Origin: Accumulibacter sp.
GTDB lineage: Bacteria; Pseudomonadota; Gammaproteobacteria; Burkholderiales; Rhodocyclaceae
DNA length: 64,000 nucleotides
Assembly (NCBI RefSeq): GCF_029255285.1
Contig: NZ_JAPUVI010000089.1
Location: 123,139 to 187,138 of the forward strand
Direction of reading: 5' to 3'
Positions 1 to 8,637 of this stretch are shown here, piece after piece. Under the pieces are notes generated by a model. That model was not told where the DNA came from. It searched no databases and saw nothing but the letters and a program-made list of their open reading frames with translations. Within the stretch, counting starts at the first letter, position 1, and the number at the start of each line of letters is the position of its first letter. The position numbers were made by a program, and so were the translations under genes.

Positions 1-2105
1 GCTACGCTTACGGCGTCGATTACGAAGGCAAGGGCGAAGTTCTAAAGATTACCGCCCAACCGCAGGTGGGCAGTCGCCTCGTGGAATTCGACGACAAGGG
101 CGGACTGATCGTGGCGGAGCGGTTCACGGCCTTCCCGTCGCCTTATGTCATCAGTCGCCACGGCGGCGCCGAACGCAAGATCGTCCTCACCTTCGACGAC
201 GGCCCCGATCCGAGCTACACGCCATTGATCCTTGACGCCCTGCGCGATGCCAAACTGCCGGCGACCTTCTTCGTCATCGGCGCCAACGGCCAGATGTACC
301 CTGAGCTTCTGCGCCGCATGGTCGATGAAGGGCACGAAATCGGCAACCACACCTTCACGCATCCCAACATCTCGACCATCTCGGCGACGCAGTTCGAACT
401 CGAACTCTCGGCCACGCAGCATCTGCTGGCCAGCGAAGTCGGCCGCCACTCGCTGCTCTTCCGGTCACCCTACGCCGTAGATGCCGAACCCGAAACCATC
501 GACCAGGTGCGTCCGATGGAAGTCGCCGCCGAGCAAGGCTACGTCGTCGTCGGCATGCAGATCGATCCGGACGACTGGAAACTCCCCGGCACCGAAGAAA
601 TCGTCAAGCGCGTCGTCGATCAAGCAGAGCGTGGCGAGGGCAACATCGTCCTGCTGCACGACTCGGGCGGCGACCGTACGCAGACCGTGGCCGCCATCCC
701 GCGCATCGCCGCCGAACTGCGCCAGCGTGGTTACGAGTTCGTCACCGTCGCGCAACTGCTCGGCCGTAGCCGCGACGACATCATGCCGCCGCTTCCCCCG
801 GAGAATCAGTGGCGCAGCTGGCTCGACGGCGTCGGCTTTGGCCTCATCAACTGGGCCGGCACGGTCCTCCACTGGCTGTTTCTGCTGGGCATCGTCCTCG
901 GTATCGGCCGCCTGCTGTTTGTCGGCCTGCTCGCCATCTATCAGCGCTGGCGACAGCGACATCGCGTTTTCGACGCCGCTTACTCGCCGTCCGTCGCGGT
1001 CGTCATTCCCGCTTTCAACGAGGAAAAGGTGATCGTCCAAACCATCGCCTCGCTTCTCGCCTGCGACCCGCCGCGCGACTTCCAGATCGTCGTGGTGGAC
1101 GACGGCTCGAGTGATGCGACGTATCGCGTCGCCTGCGAGGCTTTCGGCAACGACCCGCGCGTGCGCGTATTCACCAAGGAGAATAGCGGCAAGCCGGCGG
1201 CGCTCAATTTTGGCCTGGCGCAGACACGAGCTGATGTCGTCGTCGCCCTCGATGCCGACACCGTATTCGCCAAGGACACGATCCGAAAACTGGTGCGACA
1301 CTTCGACGATCCCCGGGTGGGTGCCGTGGCCGGAAACGCCAAGGTCGGCAATCGCGTCAATCTGCTCACCCGTTGGCAGGCGCTCGAATACATCACCAGC
1401 CAGAATCTCGACCGTCGCGCCTTCGACGTCCTCGATTGCATCACGGTCGTTCCCGGCGCCGTCGGTGCCTGGCGTCGCCAGCTCGTCGAACGCGCCGGCG
1501 GTTTCGATCACCAAACCCTCGCCGAGGACGCCGACCTCACGCTCGCCATCCGCAAGCTCGGTTACACCGTCGTTTACGAAGACGAAGCCGTTGCCCTGAC
1601 CGAAGCGCCAGACAGCGTGCGCGGTTTCATCGGTCAGCGCTACCGCTGGATGTACGGCACCATGCAGGTCGCCTGGAAACACCGCGACGTGCTCTGCCGC
1701 CCGCGATACGGCGCGCTTGGCTTCGTCGCCCTGCCGAATGTGGTCGTTTTTCAGATCCTCTTCCCGCTCGTCTCGCCGATCATGGACCTGCTGCTGATCG
1801 CTTCACTGGGATCGGCCGCCATCAATCACTGGCAGCATCCGGAAGGGTTCTCGCCGGACGGGCTGTGGCGCGTGCTCTATTACTACGCGCTGTTCGTCAC
1901 CGTCGACTATCTCGCCGCCATTCTCGCCTTCGCGCTCGAACGCAAGGAGCACTGGTGGCTACTGATTTGGTTGTTTTGGCAGCGCTTTTTCTATCGCCAG
2001 CTGATGTACTACGTGGCCATGAAGAGCACGGTCACGTCGCTGAAAGGCGTCGTCGTCGGTTGGGGCAAGTTGCAGCGCAAAGCCTCCGTACCGTCGCCGG
2101 GCTGA
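1..2105 (+). CDS. Polysaccharide deacetylase / family 2 glycosyltransferase fusion (5' end outside window)
   Basis: The reading frame is open from the left edge (first full codon at base 3) and ends with TGA at 2103-2105, so the start lies upstream; the GTG at 66 is internal. Counting from that GTG, a NodB-type deacetylase domain covers about residues 38-245, with the metal/catalytic motif TFDDGP near 42 and the HTFTH metal-binding motif near 95. A membrane segment follows near 260-295. A GT2 domain follows, with VVIPAFNEE, the DAD nucleotide-sugar motif, EDADLT and the QRYRWMYG acceptor-site motif. Several membrane helices close the protein. Proteins of this type usually also carry an N-terminal glycosidase-18-like domain, which would lie off the window. 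The likely role is synthesis and deacetylation of an exported N-acetylhexosamine polysaccharide at the inner membrane. The exact polymer cannot be read from the sequence. Confidence 0.9.
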   Translation, partial: YAYGVDYEGKGEVLKITAQPQVGSRLVEFDDKGGLIVAERFTAFPSPYVISRHGGAERKIVLTFDDGPDPSYTPLILDALRDAKLPATFFVIGANGQMYPELLRRMVDEGHEIGNHTFTHPNISTISATQFELELSATQHLLASEVGRHSLLFRSPYAVDAEPETIDQVRPMEVAAEQGYVVVGMQIDPDDWKLPGTEEIVKRVVDQAERGEGNIVLLHDSGGDRTQTVAAIPRIAAELRQRGYEFVTVAQLLGRSRDDIMPPLPPENQWRSWLDGVGFGLINWAGTVLHWLFLLGIVLGIGRLLFVGLLAIYQRWRQRHRVFDAAYSPSVAVVIPAFNEEKVIVQTIASLLACDPPRDFQIVVVDDGSSDATYRVACEAFGNDPRVRVFTKENSGKPAALNFGLAQTRADVVVALDADTVFAKDTIRKLVRHFDDPRVGAVAGNAKVGNRVNLLTRWQALEYITSQNLDRRAFDVLDCITVVPGAVGAWRRQLVERAGGFDHQTLAEDADLTLAIRKLGYTVVYEDEAVALTEAPDSVRGFIGQRYRWMYGTMQVAWKHRDVLCRPRYGALGFVALPNVVVFQILFPLVSPIMDLLLIASLGSAAINHWQHPEGFSPDGLWRVLYYYALFVTVDYLAAILAFALERKEHWWLLIWLFWQRFFYRQLMYYVAMKSTVTSLKGVVVGWGKLQRKASVPSPG

Positions 2106-2360
2106 CCTCTGCGCAGGCAAACGGCGGGGATGGCGGGTTTTGCTTGGCGTGCTGCTGGCGTCGGGCGGAGGCGCCTTCTCGGCCAAGAAGTCCCGCCTGT
2201 GGGAGACGGGACCGACGCTCAGTTCGGTGAATTGCGGTCGACGACGCCGGCGCGTCACCAAAGTGGGCGGCCGAAGCGTCGGGGAGGCGTTACGGCGGGC
2301 CCGTGTCGGCACGCCTCAGCCGCGTCGCTGGGCGTCGGCATTTCGCTTTTCGCCTCCGGT

Positions 2361-2855
2361 TCAGTCCTCGAGCAGGCTGCGCAACATCCACGCGGTTTTT
2401 TCGTGCACTTCCAGACGCTGGGTCAGCAGGTCGGCGGTCGGCTGGTCGTTGGCGGCATTCACCACCGGAAACAGGTCGCGTGCCGTGCGCGCCGTCGCTT
2501 CCTGCGCGGCGACCAGGTGACGGATCATGTCGGTGGCCTTCGGTACGCCGTCCACTTCCTTGATCGAGGCGATCTTGACGAACTCTTTGTAGGTGCCGGG
2601 CGCCGGGTGGCCAAGGGCGCGAATGCGCTCGGCAATGACGTCGAGCGCGGTCCACTGTTCGGTGTATTGCCCCATGAACATCAGGTGGAGCGTGTTGAAC
2701 ATCGGTCCCGTGACATTCCAGTGGAAGTTGTGCGTCATGAGATAGAGCGTATAGCTGTCGGCCAGCAGGGCCGACAGCCCGTGCGCGATTTTCGCGCGTT
2801 CGTCGGCGCTGAGGCCGATATCGATTGCCGGGGTGTACTTCTTCTTGGCGTTCAT
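2361..2855 (-). CDS. dps: Dps/ferritin-like DNA-protection protein
   Basis: This 164-residue protein has the Dps four-helix pattern and length. It should form a dodecamer that oxidises and stores iron and protects DNA under starvation or peroxide stress. The start is the ATG at 2855, because a CCAGGAGAA ribosome site sits just upstream; a longer open frame exists but lacks such a site. The inter-subunit ferroxidase ligands are mostly present: His45 and His57 (in HNFHW and NTLHLMF), Asp72 and Glu76. The position equivalent to Asp67 of E. coli Dps is Met61, so one iron ligand appears to be missing. The gene stands alone and converges on the glycosyltransferase gene. Confidence 0.9.
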   Translation of the reverse strand: MNAKKKYTPAIDIGLSADERAKIAHGLSALLADSYTLYLMTHNFHWNVTGPMFNTLHLMFMGQYTEQWTALDVIAERIRALGHPAPGTYKEFVKIASIKEVDGVPKATDMIRHLVAAQEATARTARDLFPVVNAANDQPTADLLTQRLEVHEKTAWMLRSLLED

Positions 2856-3113
2856 GGCGATTCTCCTGGGCTGTGACGATTGGTCTGGCGAGGTTACGGC
2901 AGAGTCAAAAAGCGCATTCGGCGCTACGCTGCCCCACACCGGTCGGGAGGAGTGGTTTAGCCGCCGCCTGGCCCGACGAACACAGTCTAGGCCTGCAGGC
3001 GCCCGTGGTCCAATTGATTGTGGGTATGGGTTCGATTGTGCCGCGCTATTTCCCAACCAGGCCAGGAGAAATTGCGTCGCTGGCCTGGATCTGTTGTCGA
3101 ACCTTTGCCGGTC

Positions 3114-4157
3114 TCAGACCGCCAAGTCGATCTGCTGCAGGGTGCCCGCTTGGCCATCCTCTTTCAGGTAGAGCCCGGTGGATCGGATCTGCCCCAGCAG
3201 GTCGTTGCTACTGTTCTTGAGCGAGAATTCGCTTGCCACCCTGGCGACGCCGAGTGCGCCGATTCCCGCCTGAGTCAGACCGACCAACTGGTCCTTCCCC
3301 GCGCCGTCCCGCATCCAGACTCGCAGACTCTTGTACGCCGCATCGCCATCGTCGATCCAGCCGTTGCGGTCTTCGTCGAGGGCCGCCAGATCGGCGAAAC
3401 CGTCACCACTGCGCGCTCCGAAAAGTTCCCGACCGTCGTTGACCTTGCCGTCGCCGTTGCGATCGAGTACCAGAAAACCACTGCCACGCCCGACGAAGCG
3501 GATGTCCTCATGATGCCCGGCGGCATCGAGGTCGAAGCTGAAGCGTTGGTTGCTCAACTCGGCGGCCGACCCATTGAAGTTGACTACCAGCGGGTCTTTT
3601 GTTGCGCGGGCGTTTGCCGTCCTGATGCTGAAGTCGGACTCTTCTTGGTAGCTGCGGCTCATCGTCACAGAAAGCGAGAAACGTATCTCCGCGCCGTCGG
3701 TCGTGCGCACCACGCCCGAGGCCTGTACCTGGGTCTGTTCAAGCTCGGTGTAGGACTCGTGGCGGGTGTACGAGGCGGCGAAGTCGGCATTCGCCGGTGC
3801 TCGGCCCACGGCCTGCGGACCCTCGGGGGCGGGGGCTCCACCTTGCCGGCCAAGTTCCGAAGCGTCGAAGACTCTCATCTCGCGACCGGTCATGAGGCCG
3901 ATCAGGGTCTTGATCAAGATGAGCATCGGGTCGTTGTCGACGGTGTCGAGGCTGTCTTCTATGCCCTGAAGTTCGCTCGATTGCGCCGCTCTGCCGCTGT
4001 CGGACAGCTGTACTTCAGCACGTGGGCGGTCTGCCGGCCCACCCTGGAGGCGCGCACGCTCATTGCCGAGACGGACATCGAGCGATTCCCGAAGCTCGTG
4101 GCGCTGCAGCCTGGTCGAACTGGATTCAAGTTGCAGACCTGCGCTGGCGATCTTCAT
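3114..4157 (-). CDS. Conserved hypothetical protein with EF-hand-like calcium loops
   Basis: This encodes a 347-residue protein starting at the ATG at 4157, preceded by GGGAGAA; the longer upstream open frame is arginine/proline-rich and looks non-coding. There is no signal peptide or clear membrane segment. Two acidic loops of the form D-x-[DN]-x-[DN]-G occur, LDRNGDGKVNDG near residue 231 and DEDRNGWIDDGD near residue 261, separated by a GRELFG motif. This layout is seen in a widespread family of uncharacterised bacterial proteins with EF-hand/VCBS-like loops. Calcium binding is inferred and the cellular role is unknown. No neighbour suggests a pathway. Confidence 0.75.
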   Translation of the reverse strand: MKIASAGLQLESSSTRLQRHELRESLDVRLGNERARLQGGPADRPRAEVQLSDSGRAAQSSELQGIEDSLDTVDNDPMLILIKTLIGLMTGREMRVFDASELGRQGGAPAPEGPQAVGRAPANADFAASYTRHESYTELEQTQVQASGVVRTTDGAEIRFSLSVTMSRSYQEESDFSIRTANARATKDPLVVNFNGSAAELSNQRFSFDLDAAGHHEDIRFVGRGSGFLVLDRNGDGKVNDGRELFGARSGDGFADLAALDEDRNGWIDDGDAAYKSLRVWMRDGAGKDQLVGLTQAGIGALGVARVASEFSLKNSSNDLLGQIRSTGLYLKEDGQAGTLQQIDLAV

Positions 4158-4504
4158 CTGAGTTCTCCCGGCTTTGTCGAAAAGCTCTACAAAGCGGATT
4201 ACGGCGCCAGCGGCGGGAACTTGAGCATTACGTTCGATGTCGGGGGCGTGCCGTGTGTCCCGGCTCGTGAGCCGAGGCGTCGACTGCTGCCGACGGCGCG
4301 TCGCGGGCCACTGGCGGCGTCGGCGATCAAGCTCCGATCGACTTCCGGAAAGTTTTCGCGGCGCTAGCGCGCAGCCATTCGGCACCTGCTGCCAAGCGGG
4401 AGAGGCGGCAAGTCGCTGGCAAATCTTTCACCCTAGCGCGTGACGCCGGGCTAGGAGCCGCAGCGCTTGCTCAAGTCCGACATCGGGTCGCGTCGACGAG
4501 TCTT
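4158..4504. other. Intergenic stretch with no recognised gene
   Basis: These 347 bases separate two minus-strand genes. They must hold the promoter of the EF-hand-like gene and the 3' end of the lipoprotein transcript. Open frames here are short, arginine/serine-rich, and lack convincing ribosome sites. I see no hairpin with a T-tract and no recognisable RNA. Confidence 0.5.
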
Positions 4505-4876
4505 TCATCCGTCGTTCGCGCCGAGATTGTTTCCTTGAGCAGGTGGCGGAGTGAACTGCGGGCGGTACTCATTGGGACGTCGGTAGTCTTTGCGATCCAG
4601 CGCGTGTTCCCGCGCCTCGCGCCGTGCTTCCTGCTGGCCGCGCTCGTATCCTCTTTCGTAGTCCCTCGAACTGCGGTTTCGGTTATTGTTTGACCGTTCG
4701 CCGTCGCGATACCCTCTCTCGTAGGCCGACTGGCGTTCGGACCTCCGGTAGCTGTCATGGGAGTAATCGCGATACGATTGATCGTAGGATGAATCGGAGT
4801 CGCAAGCTGTCAAGGCAGCCGCCAGACCCCCAATGGCGGCGATGATCGCCAGCCGGTTGACGGAAACAACTATCAC
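4505..4876 (-). CDS. Small lipoprotein with tyrosine/arginine-rich repeats
   Basis: This is a predicted 123-residue lipoprotein. The GTG at 4876 is preferred over the TTG six codons earlier, because AAGGAG lies six bases before the GTG and within the longer version. A hydrophobic signal segment ends in the lipobox LTAC, with the lipidated cysteine at residue 25. The mature part is hydrophilic, rich in Tyr, Ser, Arg and Glu, with repeated YERGY-type units, and ends in a proline-rich tail. Nothing enzymatic is visible. It probably sits in the envelope and may be a low-complexity surface or matrix-binding protein. Its function is unknown. Confidence 0.7.
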   Translation of the reverse strand: MIVVSVNRLAIIAAIGGLAAALTACDSDSSYDQSYRDYSHDSYRRSERQSAYERGYRDGERSNNNRNRSSRDYERGYERGQQEARREAREHALDRKDYRRPNEYRPQFTPPPAQGNNLGANDG

Positions 4877-5392
4877 GGGCTTCTCCTTGTTCAAAGACGA
4901 GTCGTTTGCGCGGATGTTCGACCATCAAGCCGCACAGGTTTTCCGATCGATGAGTTGCTTCTTGCCAATAACTCATGCATCGATTGCTCTTGGGTGACCA
5001 GAATAGTTCATTATGTACCGATTCTCCAGTCTCGAAAATATTCCATATGCAATTATGGTGGCGCGGCCAGGCGTGGCAGCCGAAGTGTCATTCGTTATTT
5101 CCCCGTTGGCGCTCCGTTCTGTCGTTTTTTTGTCGAAACTGACGCGCCACCACCGGCCCCGCTCGCGACTCACGATGTCGCGCGTTTTGCCAGGGACGGT
5201 GGCTTTCGACCGCCTGGCCGTCGAAGCCCGAGTGCCGACCGAAATGCGGCAACAGCTCACGGAAACTCCGCCGCGGCGGGCCCAGCATTCGCTTCCTGTA
5301 GCCACCTGCGGCTTTCCGTTCGGTCAGGGCTGCCGGAAAACGGGAGAACGCGGCGTCAGAGTGATGGCAAATCCGTTCGTGTAGAATTGGTC
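4877..5392. other. Intergenic stretch, locally AT-rich, no recognised gene
   Basis: About 500 bases lie between the lipoprotein start and the tRNA promoter. The part near 4960-5120 is clearly more AT-rich than the surroundings and probably contains the minus-strand promoter of the lipoprotein gene, although I cannot fix a -35/-10 pair. The part from 5130 to 5390 has only weak open frames on both strands and no recognisable product. Confidence 0.45.
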
Positions 5393-5422
5393 TTGACCGG
5401 CGAAGACAAAACAACCTAAAAT
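5393..5422 (+). promoter_or_regulatory. Sigma-70 promoter of the tRNA gene
   Basis: TTGACC (5393-5398) and TAAAAT (5417-5422) are separated by 18 bases and lie 10 bases before the mature tRNA 5' end. Both hexamers are close to consensus and the position fits a short tRNA leader. Confidence 0.7.
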
Positions 5423-5432
5423 CCTCCGCCCG

Positions 5433-5509
5433 GGTGATGTAGCTCAGTCGGTTAGAGCGATGGATTCATAACCCATAGGTCGGTGGTTCAATTCCACCCA
5501 TCACCACCA
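5433..5509 (+). tRNA. tRNA with anticodon CAT, probably elongator tRNA-Met
   Basis: A complete 77-base cloverleaf can be folded. The acceptor stem GGTGATG/CATCACC is perfect. The D-stem is GCTC/GAGC and the T-arm is GGTGG/CCACC with loop TTCAATT. The 3' end carries an encoded A plus CCA. The anticodon CAT is at 5467-5469. The anticodon stem pairs at four positions but has an A-C mismatch at the loop-closing pair (5464/5472). The paired 5' base (G-C at the acceptor end) argues against an initiator tRNA. A tRNA-Ile2 with a lysidine-modified CAT anticodon cannot be excluded from sequence alone. Its promoter lies just upstream and an intrinsic terminator follows. Confidence 0.95.
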
Positions 5510-5528
5510 AAAAACAAGCACTTGGCCC

Positions 5529-5551
5529 GGCCCGAAAAGTCGGGTTTTTTG
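5529..5551 (+). terminator. Rho-independent terminator after the tRNA
   Basis: CCCGA/TCGGG stem (5531-5535 with 5540-5544) with an AAAG loop, followed directly by six T residues, 20 bases after the tRNA CCA end. Confidence 0.85.
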
Positions 5552-5793
5552 TTTTCTGGCTTTCGCTTAAGCACCATGCTGCCGAATCCGGGGGACCCAA
5601 GTCGGCTCGCCCGCCATGGAGAGCTTGGTTTGCGAGGAAGCCTCAAGACCGGCCGTAGCGCCCGTCGCCGATCCATCCTTGTGCGGCCTCGCTCATCCAG
5701 TCCGGCTCGTTGCTCGTGGGCCGGCCGGCGCGACCAAGACCGGTACCGCAGGCCGTTGCCGCTTCCAGTCCCGTGAGCAGTCGGGGCGACGCG

Positions 5794-6600
5794 TCAACGG
5801 AGACCTAGGACGTCCTGCATGTCGAACAGCCCGCTCTTCCTGCCCGCGAGAAAGCGGGCCGCGCGCAGGCTGCCAAGAGCGTAGGGCAGGCGACTGCTCG
5901 CCTTGTGGCCAATCTCGACGCGCTCGCCGAGGCCACAGAACATCACTTGATGGTCGCCGACGATGTCGCCACCGCGGATGGTCGAAAAGCCGATCGTTGT
6001 CGGTGACCGCTCGCCGGTGACCCCCTGGCGACCATAGACGGCACATTGCCCAAGGTCGCGACCGGACGCCTGCGCGACGACCTCGCCCATGCGCAAAGCC
6101 GTTCCGGAGGGGGCGTCTATCTTGTGCCGATGGTGCGCCTCGACGATTTCGATGTCGTAGCCCTCGCTCAGGATGCGCGATGCGAGGTCGAGCAGCTTGA
6201 AAACCACATTGACGCCGACGCTCATGTTTGGCGCAAAAACGATCGGGATGTCCTGTGCCGCGGCAGCGATTGCTTTCTTGCCCTGGGGATCGAAGCCGGT
6301 CGTGCCGATGACGATGGCGACGCCATGGCGGCGACAGATCGCGAGGTGTTCCAAGGTGCCTTCGGGGCGGGTAAAGTCAATCAGACAAGTCGCCTGGGCG
6401 ATTGCGCCATCGCTGTCGCTGCGCACCGGGATACCACAAGGCGCACCGACCAGTTCGCCGGCATCCTTCCCCAATACCGCCGAGTTCGGCTGATCGATCG
6501 CTGCCACCAGGGTGGCTTCCGGGTCGTCGAGCGTCGCCTCGATCAACATGCGCCCCATGCGACCACCGGCACCAGCGATAGCAATTCGCATTCCGTTCAT
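5794..6600 (-). CDS. dapB: 4-hydroxy-tetrahydrodipicolinate reductase
   Basis: DapB reduces hydroxy-tetrahydrodipicolinate with NAD(P)H in the lysine/diaminopimelate pathway and acts in the cytoplasm. The 268-residue length matches the family. The N-terminal nucleotide-binding motif is GAGGRMGR (residues 10-17). The catalytic stretch [13 protein letters not shown] holds His156 and Lys160, equivalent to His159 and Lys163 of E. coli DapB. The ATG at 6600 begins one base after the bamE stop codon, so translation is probably coupled; a second in-frame ATG three codons later is also possible. The bamE-dapB order is common in betaproteobacteria. Confidence 0.97.
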   Translation of the reverse strand: MNGMRIAIAGAGGRMGRMLIEATLDDPEATLVAAIDQPNSAVLGKDAGELVGAPCGIPVRSDSDGAIAQATCLIDFTRPEGTLEHLAICRRHGVAIVIGTTGFDPQGKKAIAAAAQDIPIVFAPNMSVGVNVVFKLLDLASRILSEGYDIEIVEAHHRHKIDAPSGTALRMGEVVAQASGRDLGQCAVYGRQGVTGERSPTTIGFSTIRGGDIVGDHQVMFCGLGERVEIGHKASSRLPYALGSLRAARFLAGRKSGLFDMQDVLGLR

Positions 6601-6601
6601 T

Positions 6602-7081
6602 TCAGAGCCCCACGCTGTCCAGCATCCTGTCAAAGAAACCCTGCTCCTTAGGCGGTATCGTCGTACTGCCGTCCGCCGGTAGCGAGCCGAGGTCGATCTC
6701 GCGCGTCCTTGATTCCGGAACCGCGGGGGTGTCCGTCGGCTGCGCCGGAGTGACGTCGCCAGCGACCCGGGCCAGCTTGCCGTCGCTGTCGAAGAAAGCC
6801 GAAAAGCGCCGCGTCTCGACTTCACCGGTCCGTCCTTTTTTTAGCCAGAAGAAGTAATCCCAGCGGTTGGCGTGGAACATGTCCACCAGCACCGGCGTAC
6901 CGAGGATGAAGCGCACCTGATCCATCGACAGCCCGGGACGCAACTGCGAAACCATGTCCTGGGTCAACACGTTGCCCTGTTGCACATCGATCCTGTATTC
7001 CTTGACGATGCGCGGTACCGAGGAACAAGCCGATAACAGGCACAGGGCAAGACTGGCAATCGCGAATCTCGGAAAAGTCAT
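6602..7081 (-). CDS. bamE: Outer membrane assembly lipoprotein BamE (OmlA/SmpA)
   Basis: This 159-residue lipoprotein is an accessory subunit of the BAM complex, which inserts beta-barrel proteins into the outer membrane. The signal peptide ends in the lipobox LSAC, with the lipidated cysteine at residue 19. The SmpA/OmlA domain covers about residues 30-105, with the typical features [17 protein letters not shown] and the WDYFFWL strand. A longer low-complexity C-terminal tail follows. The start is the ATG at 7081; the longer open frame upstream runs into the shared fur promoter region. It is divergent from fur, the conserved arrangement in proteobacteria, which supports both assignments. Confidence 0.95.
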   Translation of the reverse strand: MTFPRFAIASLALCLLSACSSVPRIVKEYRIDVQQGNVLTQDMVSQLRPGLSMDQVRFILGTPVLVDMFHANRWDYFFWLKKGRTGEVETRRFSAFFDSDGKLARVAGDVTPAQPTDTPAVPESRTREIDLGSLPADGSTTIPPKEQGFFDRMLDSVGL

Positions 7082-7263
7082 GTTCTGCTTGGCGCGTAGT
7101 GAGGGATCAATATGCCGTGCGCGATGACGGGCCGCCCATCCCGGTCGGCCGCGGAACCGCAGCGGGTGCCTTGGGAATGCCGCACCGATTCGGCGGAACT
7201 GCCGACGAAGGTATATCATAACCGAAAACCCCCCGTCCCTTCGCAGCCGATCAAGGTAAGCCG

Positions 7264-7737
7264 ATGCGCAATTCCGACGACCTCAAGAGCATGGGCTTGA
7301 AAGCGACCCTACCCCGCCTCAAGATTCTGGCGCTGTTCGAAAAAAGCGAAGTTCGCCATCTCACGGCCGAGGACGTCTATCGACTGCTGTTGGCCGACAA
7401 TCTCGACGTCGGTCTGGCTACCGTCTATCGCGTACTTACCCAGTTCGAACAAGCCGGACTGCTCGAGCGTCACTACTTCGAGTCGGGCAAGGCCGTTTTC
7501 GAACTGAGCGCCGGACAGCACCACGATCACTTGGTGTGCATCGATTGCGGCCGCGTCGAGGAATTCTACGATGCCGAGATCGAGCGTCGCCAAGCGAGGA
7601 TCGCCCGGGAGCGCGGCTTCGTCATCCGTGAGCACGCGCTGTATCTCTACGCGGAATGCCGCAAGTCCGAATGCCCGCATCGTGCGAATTCCTTGCGCAG
7701 CATCGGCGACCGCCACCGGGCGACCGCCGCCGACTGA
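7264..7737 (+). CDS. fur: Ferric uptake regulator Fur
   Basis: Fur is an iron-dependent transcriptional repressor. This protein has 157 residues, with a winged-helix DNA-binding half (residues 1-85, including [10 protein letters not shown] and [10 protein letters not shown]) and a C-terminal metal-binding dimerisation half. Metal-site features are visible: the HHDHLVC cluster, the CIDCG zinc cysteine pair and a later cysteine pair in CRKSECPH. An AAGGTAAG ribosome site lies eight bases before the ATG. It is divergent from bamE across 182 bases, so the two promoters probably overlap and both may respond to iron. Confidence 0.96.
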   Translation: MRNSDDLKSMGLKATLPRLKILALFEKSEVRHLTAEDVYRLLLADNLDVGLATVYRVLTQFEQAGLLERHYFESGKAVFELSAGQHHDHLVCIDCGRVEEFYDAEIERRQARIARERGFVIREHALYLYAECRKSECPHRANSLRSIGDRHRATAAD

Positions 7738-7773
7738 TCGCCCACGCCACTCCACCCGTGGCGACGAGCGGCG

Positions 7774-8637
7774 TCAGCGCTTCTTGGCGGGGCGGCCGAT
7801 GAACAACTCCGGATCGACCAGCGCGCCGTTGAGAATGACACTCCAGTGCAGGTGTGGACCCGTCGCGCGGCCACTCATCCCCGAACTGCCGAGCCGCTGC
7901 CCCTTGGCTATCGCCTCGCCGGGCCGTACGTCGATCCGCTCGAGGTGACAGTACATGCTGATCAGGCCGTTGCCGTGATCGACGAACACCGTCTGGCCAT
8001 TGAAGAAATAGTCGTCGGTGGCGAGGACCAGTCCGGCGGCGTTAGCTCTGACAGCGCTCCCGCGCGGCACGGCGATATCGAAACCGGCGTGCGGCGAGCG
8101 TGCTTCGCCGTTGAAGAAACGGCGTAAACCGAAGCGTCCGGTCAGGCGTCCCTCGGCCGGCAGGACGAAATCCAGGTCGGTATCGGCTGTCTCGCGCCAA
8201 TGGCGCTTCAGGTGCTGGATGGCGGCGATCTCACGCTCGACCCGCGCCAAGTCGCTGGCTGATAGCTGAACCTTGCTGCTGTCCTTCATCGTGATGTGTT
8301 GCGCCGGATAATCCCGGGTGCTCACCGCAAAGTGCAGGTGGCGTGTCTCGCCGCCCGCCTCGACGCGCAGTTCGTGCGTCCCGGGCGGAGTATCGAGAGC
8401 CAGCCCGGTGACGGCAACCCACTTGCCGCCGTCGGCGGCGACGAAAACCGGCAGTTCGCCCAACCAGGCGCGCGGTCGTTCGTTGCCGGGCGCAACGGGC
8501 GCGAGCGGAAGCAAGGCGACGCCGCCAGGAACGCTCGCCGCTCTGGGCAAGCCGGCGTGCGCAAGTGGCAGCCAGGCGGCGAACAGCAAGCTCGACCAGA
8601 AGCGGGTGTGGGCGAACACGGCTTGGCAGCAGCCCAC
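7774..8637 (-). CDS. M23-family peptidase (LytM/peptidoglycan endopeptidase-like), exported
   Basis: This is a secreted zinc peptidase of the M23 family, which cuts peptidoglycan peptide bridges. After a signal peptide (hydrophobic core SSLLFAAWLPLAHA) comes a beta-rich N-terminal domain, then a short coiled segment, then the LytM domain. Catalytic features are HAGFD and the GPHLHW motif near the C-terminus. The GTG at 8637 overlaps the stop of the upstream metallopeptidase gene by one base, which suggests translational coupling. Other starts at 8667 (GTG) or 8619 (GTG) are possible because none has a strong ribosome site. It converges on fur. Confidence 0.88.
   Translation of the reverse strand: MGCCQAVFAHTRFWSSLLFAAWLPLAHAGLPRAASVPGGVALLPLAPVAPGNERPRAWLGELPVFVAADGGKWVAVTGLALDTPPGTHELRVEAGGETRHLHFAVSTRDYPAQHITMKDSSKVQLSASDLARVEREIAAIQHLKRHWRETADTDLDFVLPAEGRLTGRFGLRRFFNGEARSPHAGFDIAVPRGSAVRANAAGLVLATDDYFFNGQTVFVDHGNGLISMYCHLERIDVRPGEAIAKGQRLGSSGMSGRATGPHLHWSVILNGALVDPELFIGRPAKKR

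Noticed and set aside
465-1682. 405-residue minus-strand open frame opposite the glycosyltransferase
   Set aside because: It is the antisense shadow of clear deacetylase and GT2 motifs, has no recognisable domain and no ribosome site.
3018-4367. 449-residue plus-strand open frame opposite the EF-hand-like gene
   Set aside because: The minus-strand frame has a good ribosome site and family motifs; the plus frame is a GC-driven shadow.
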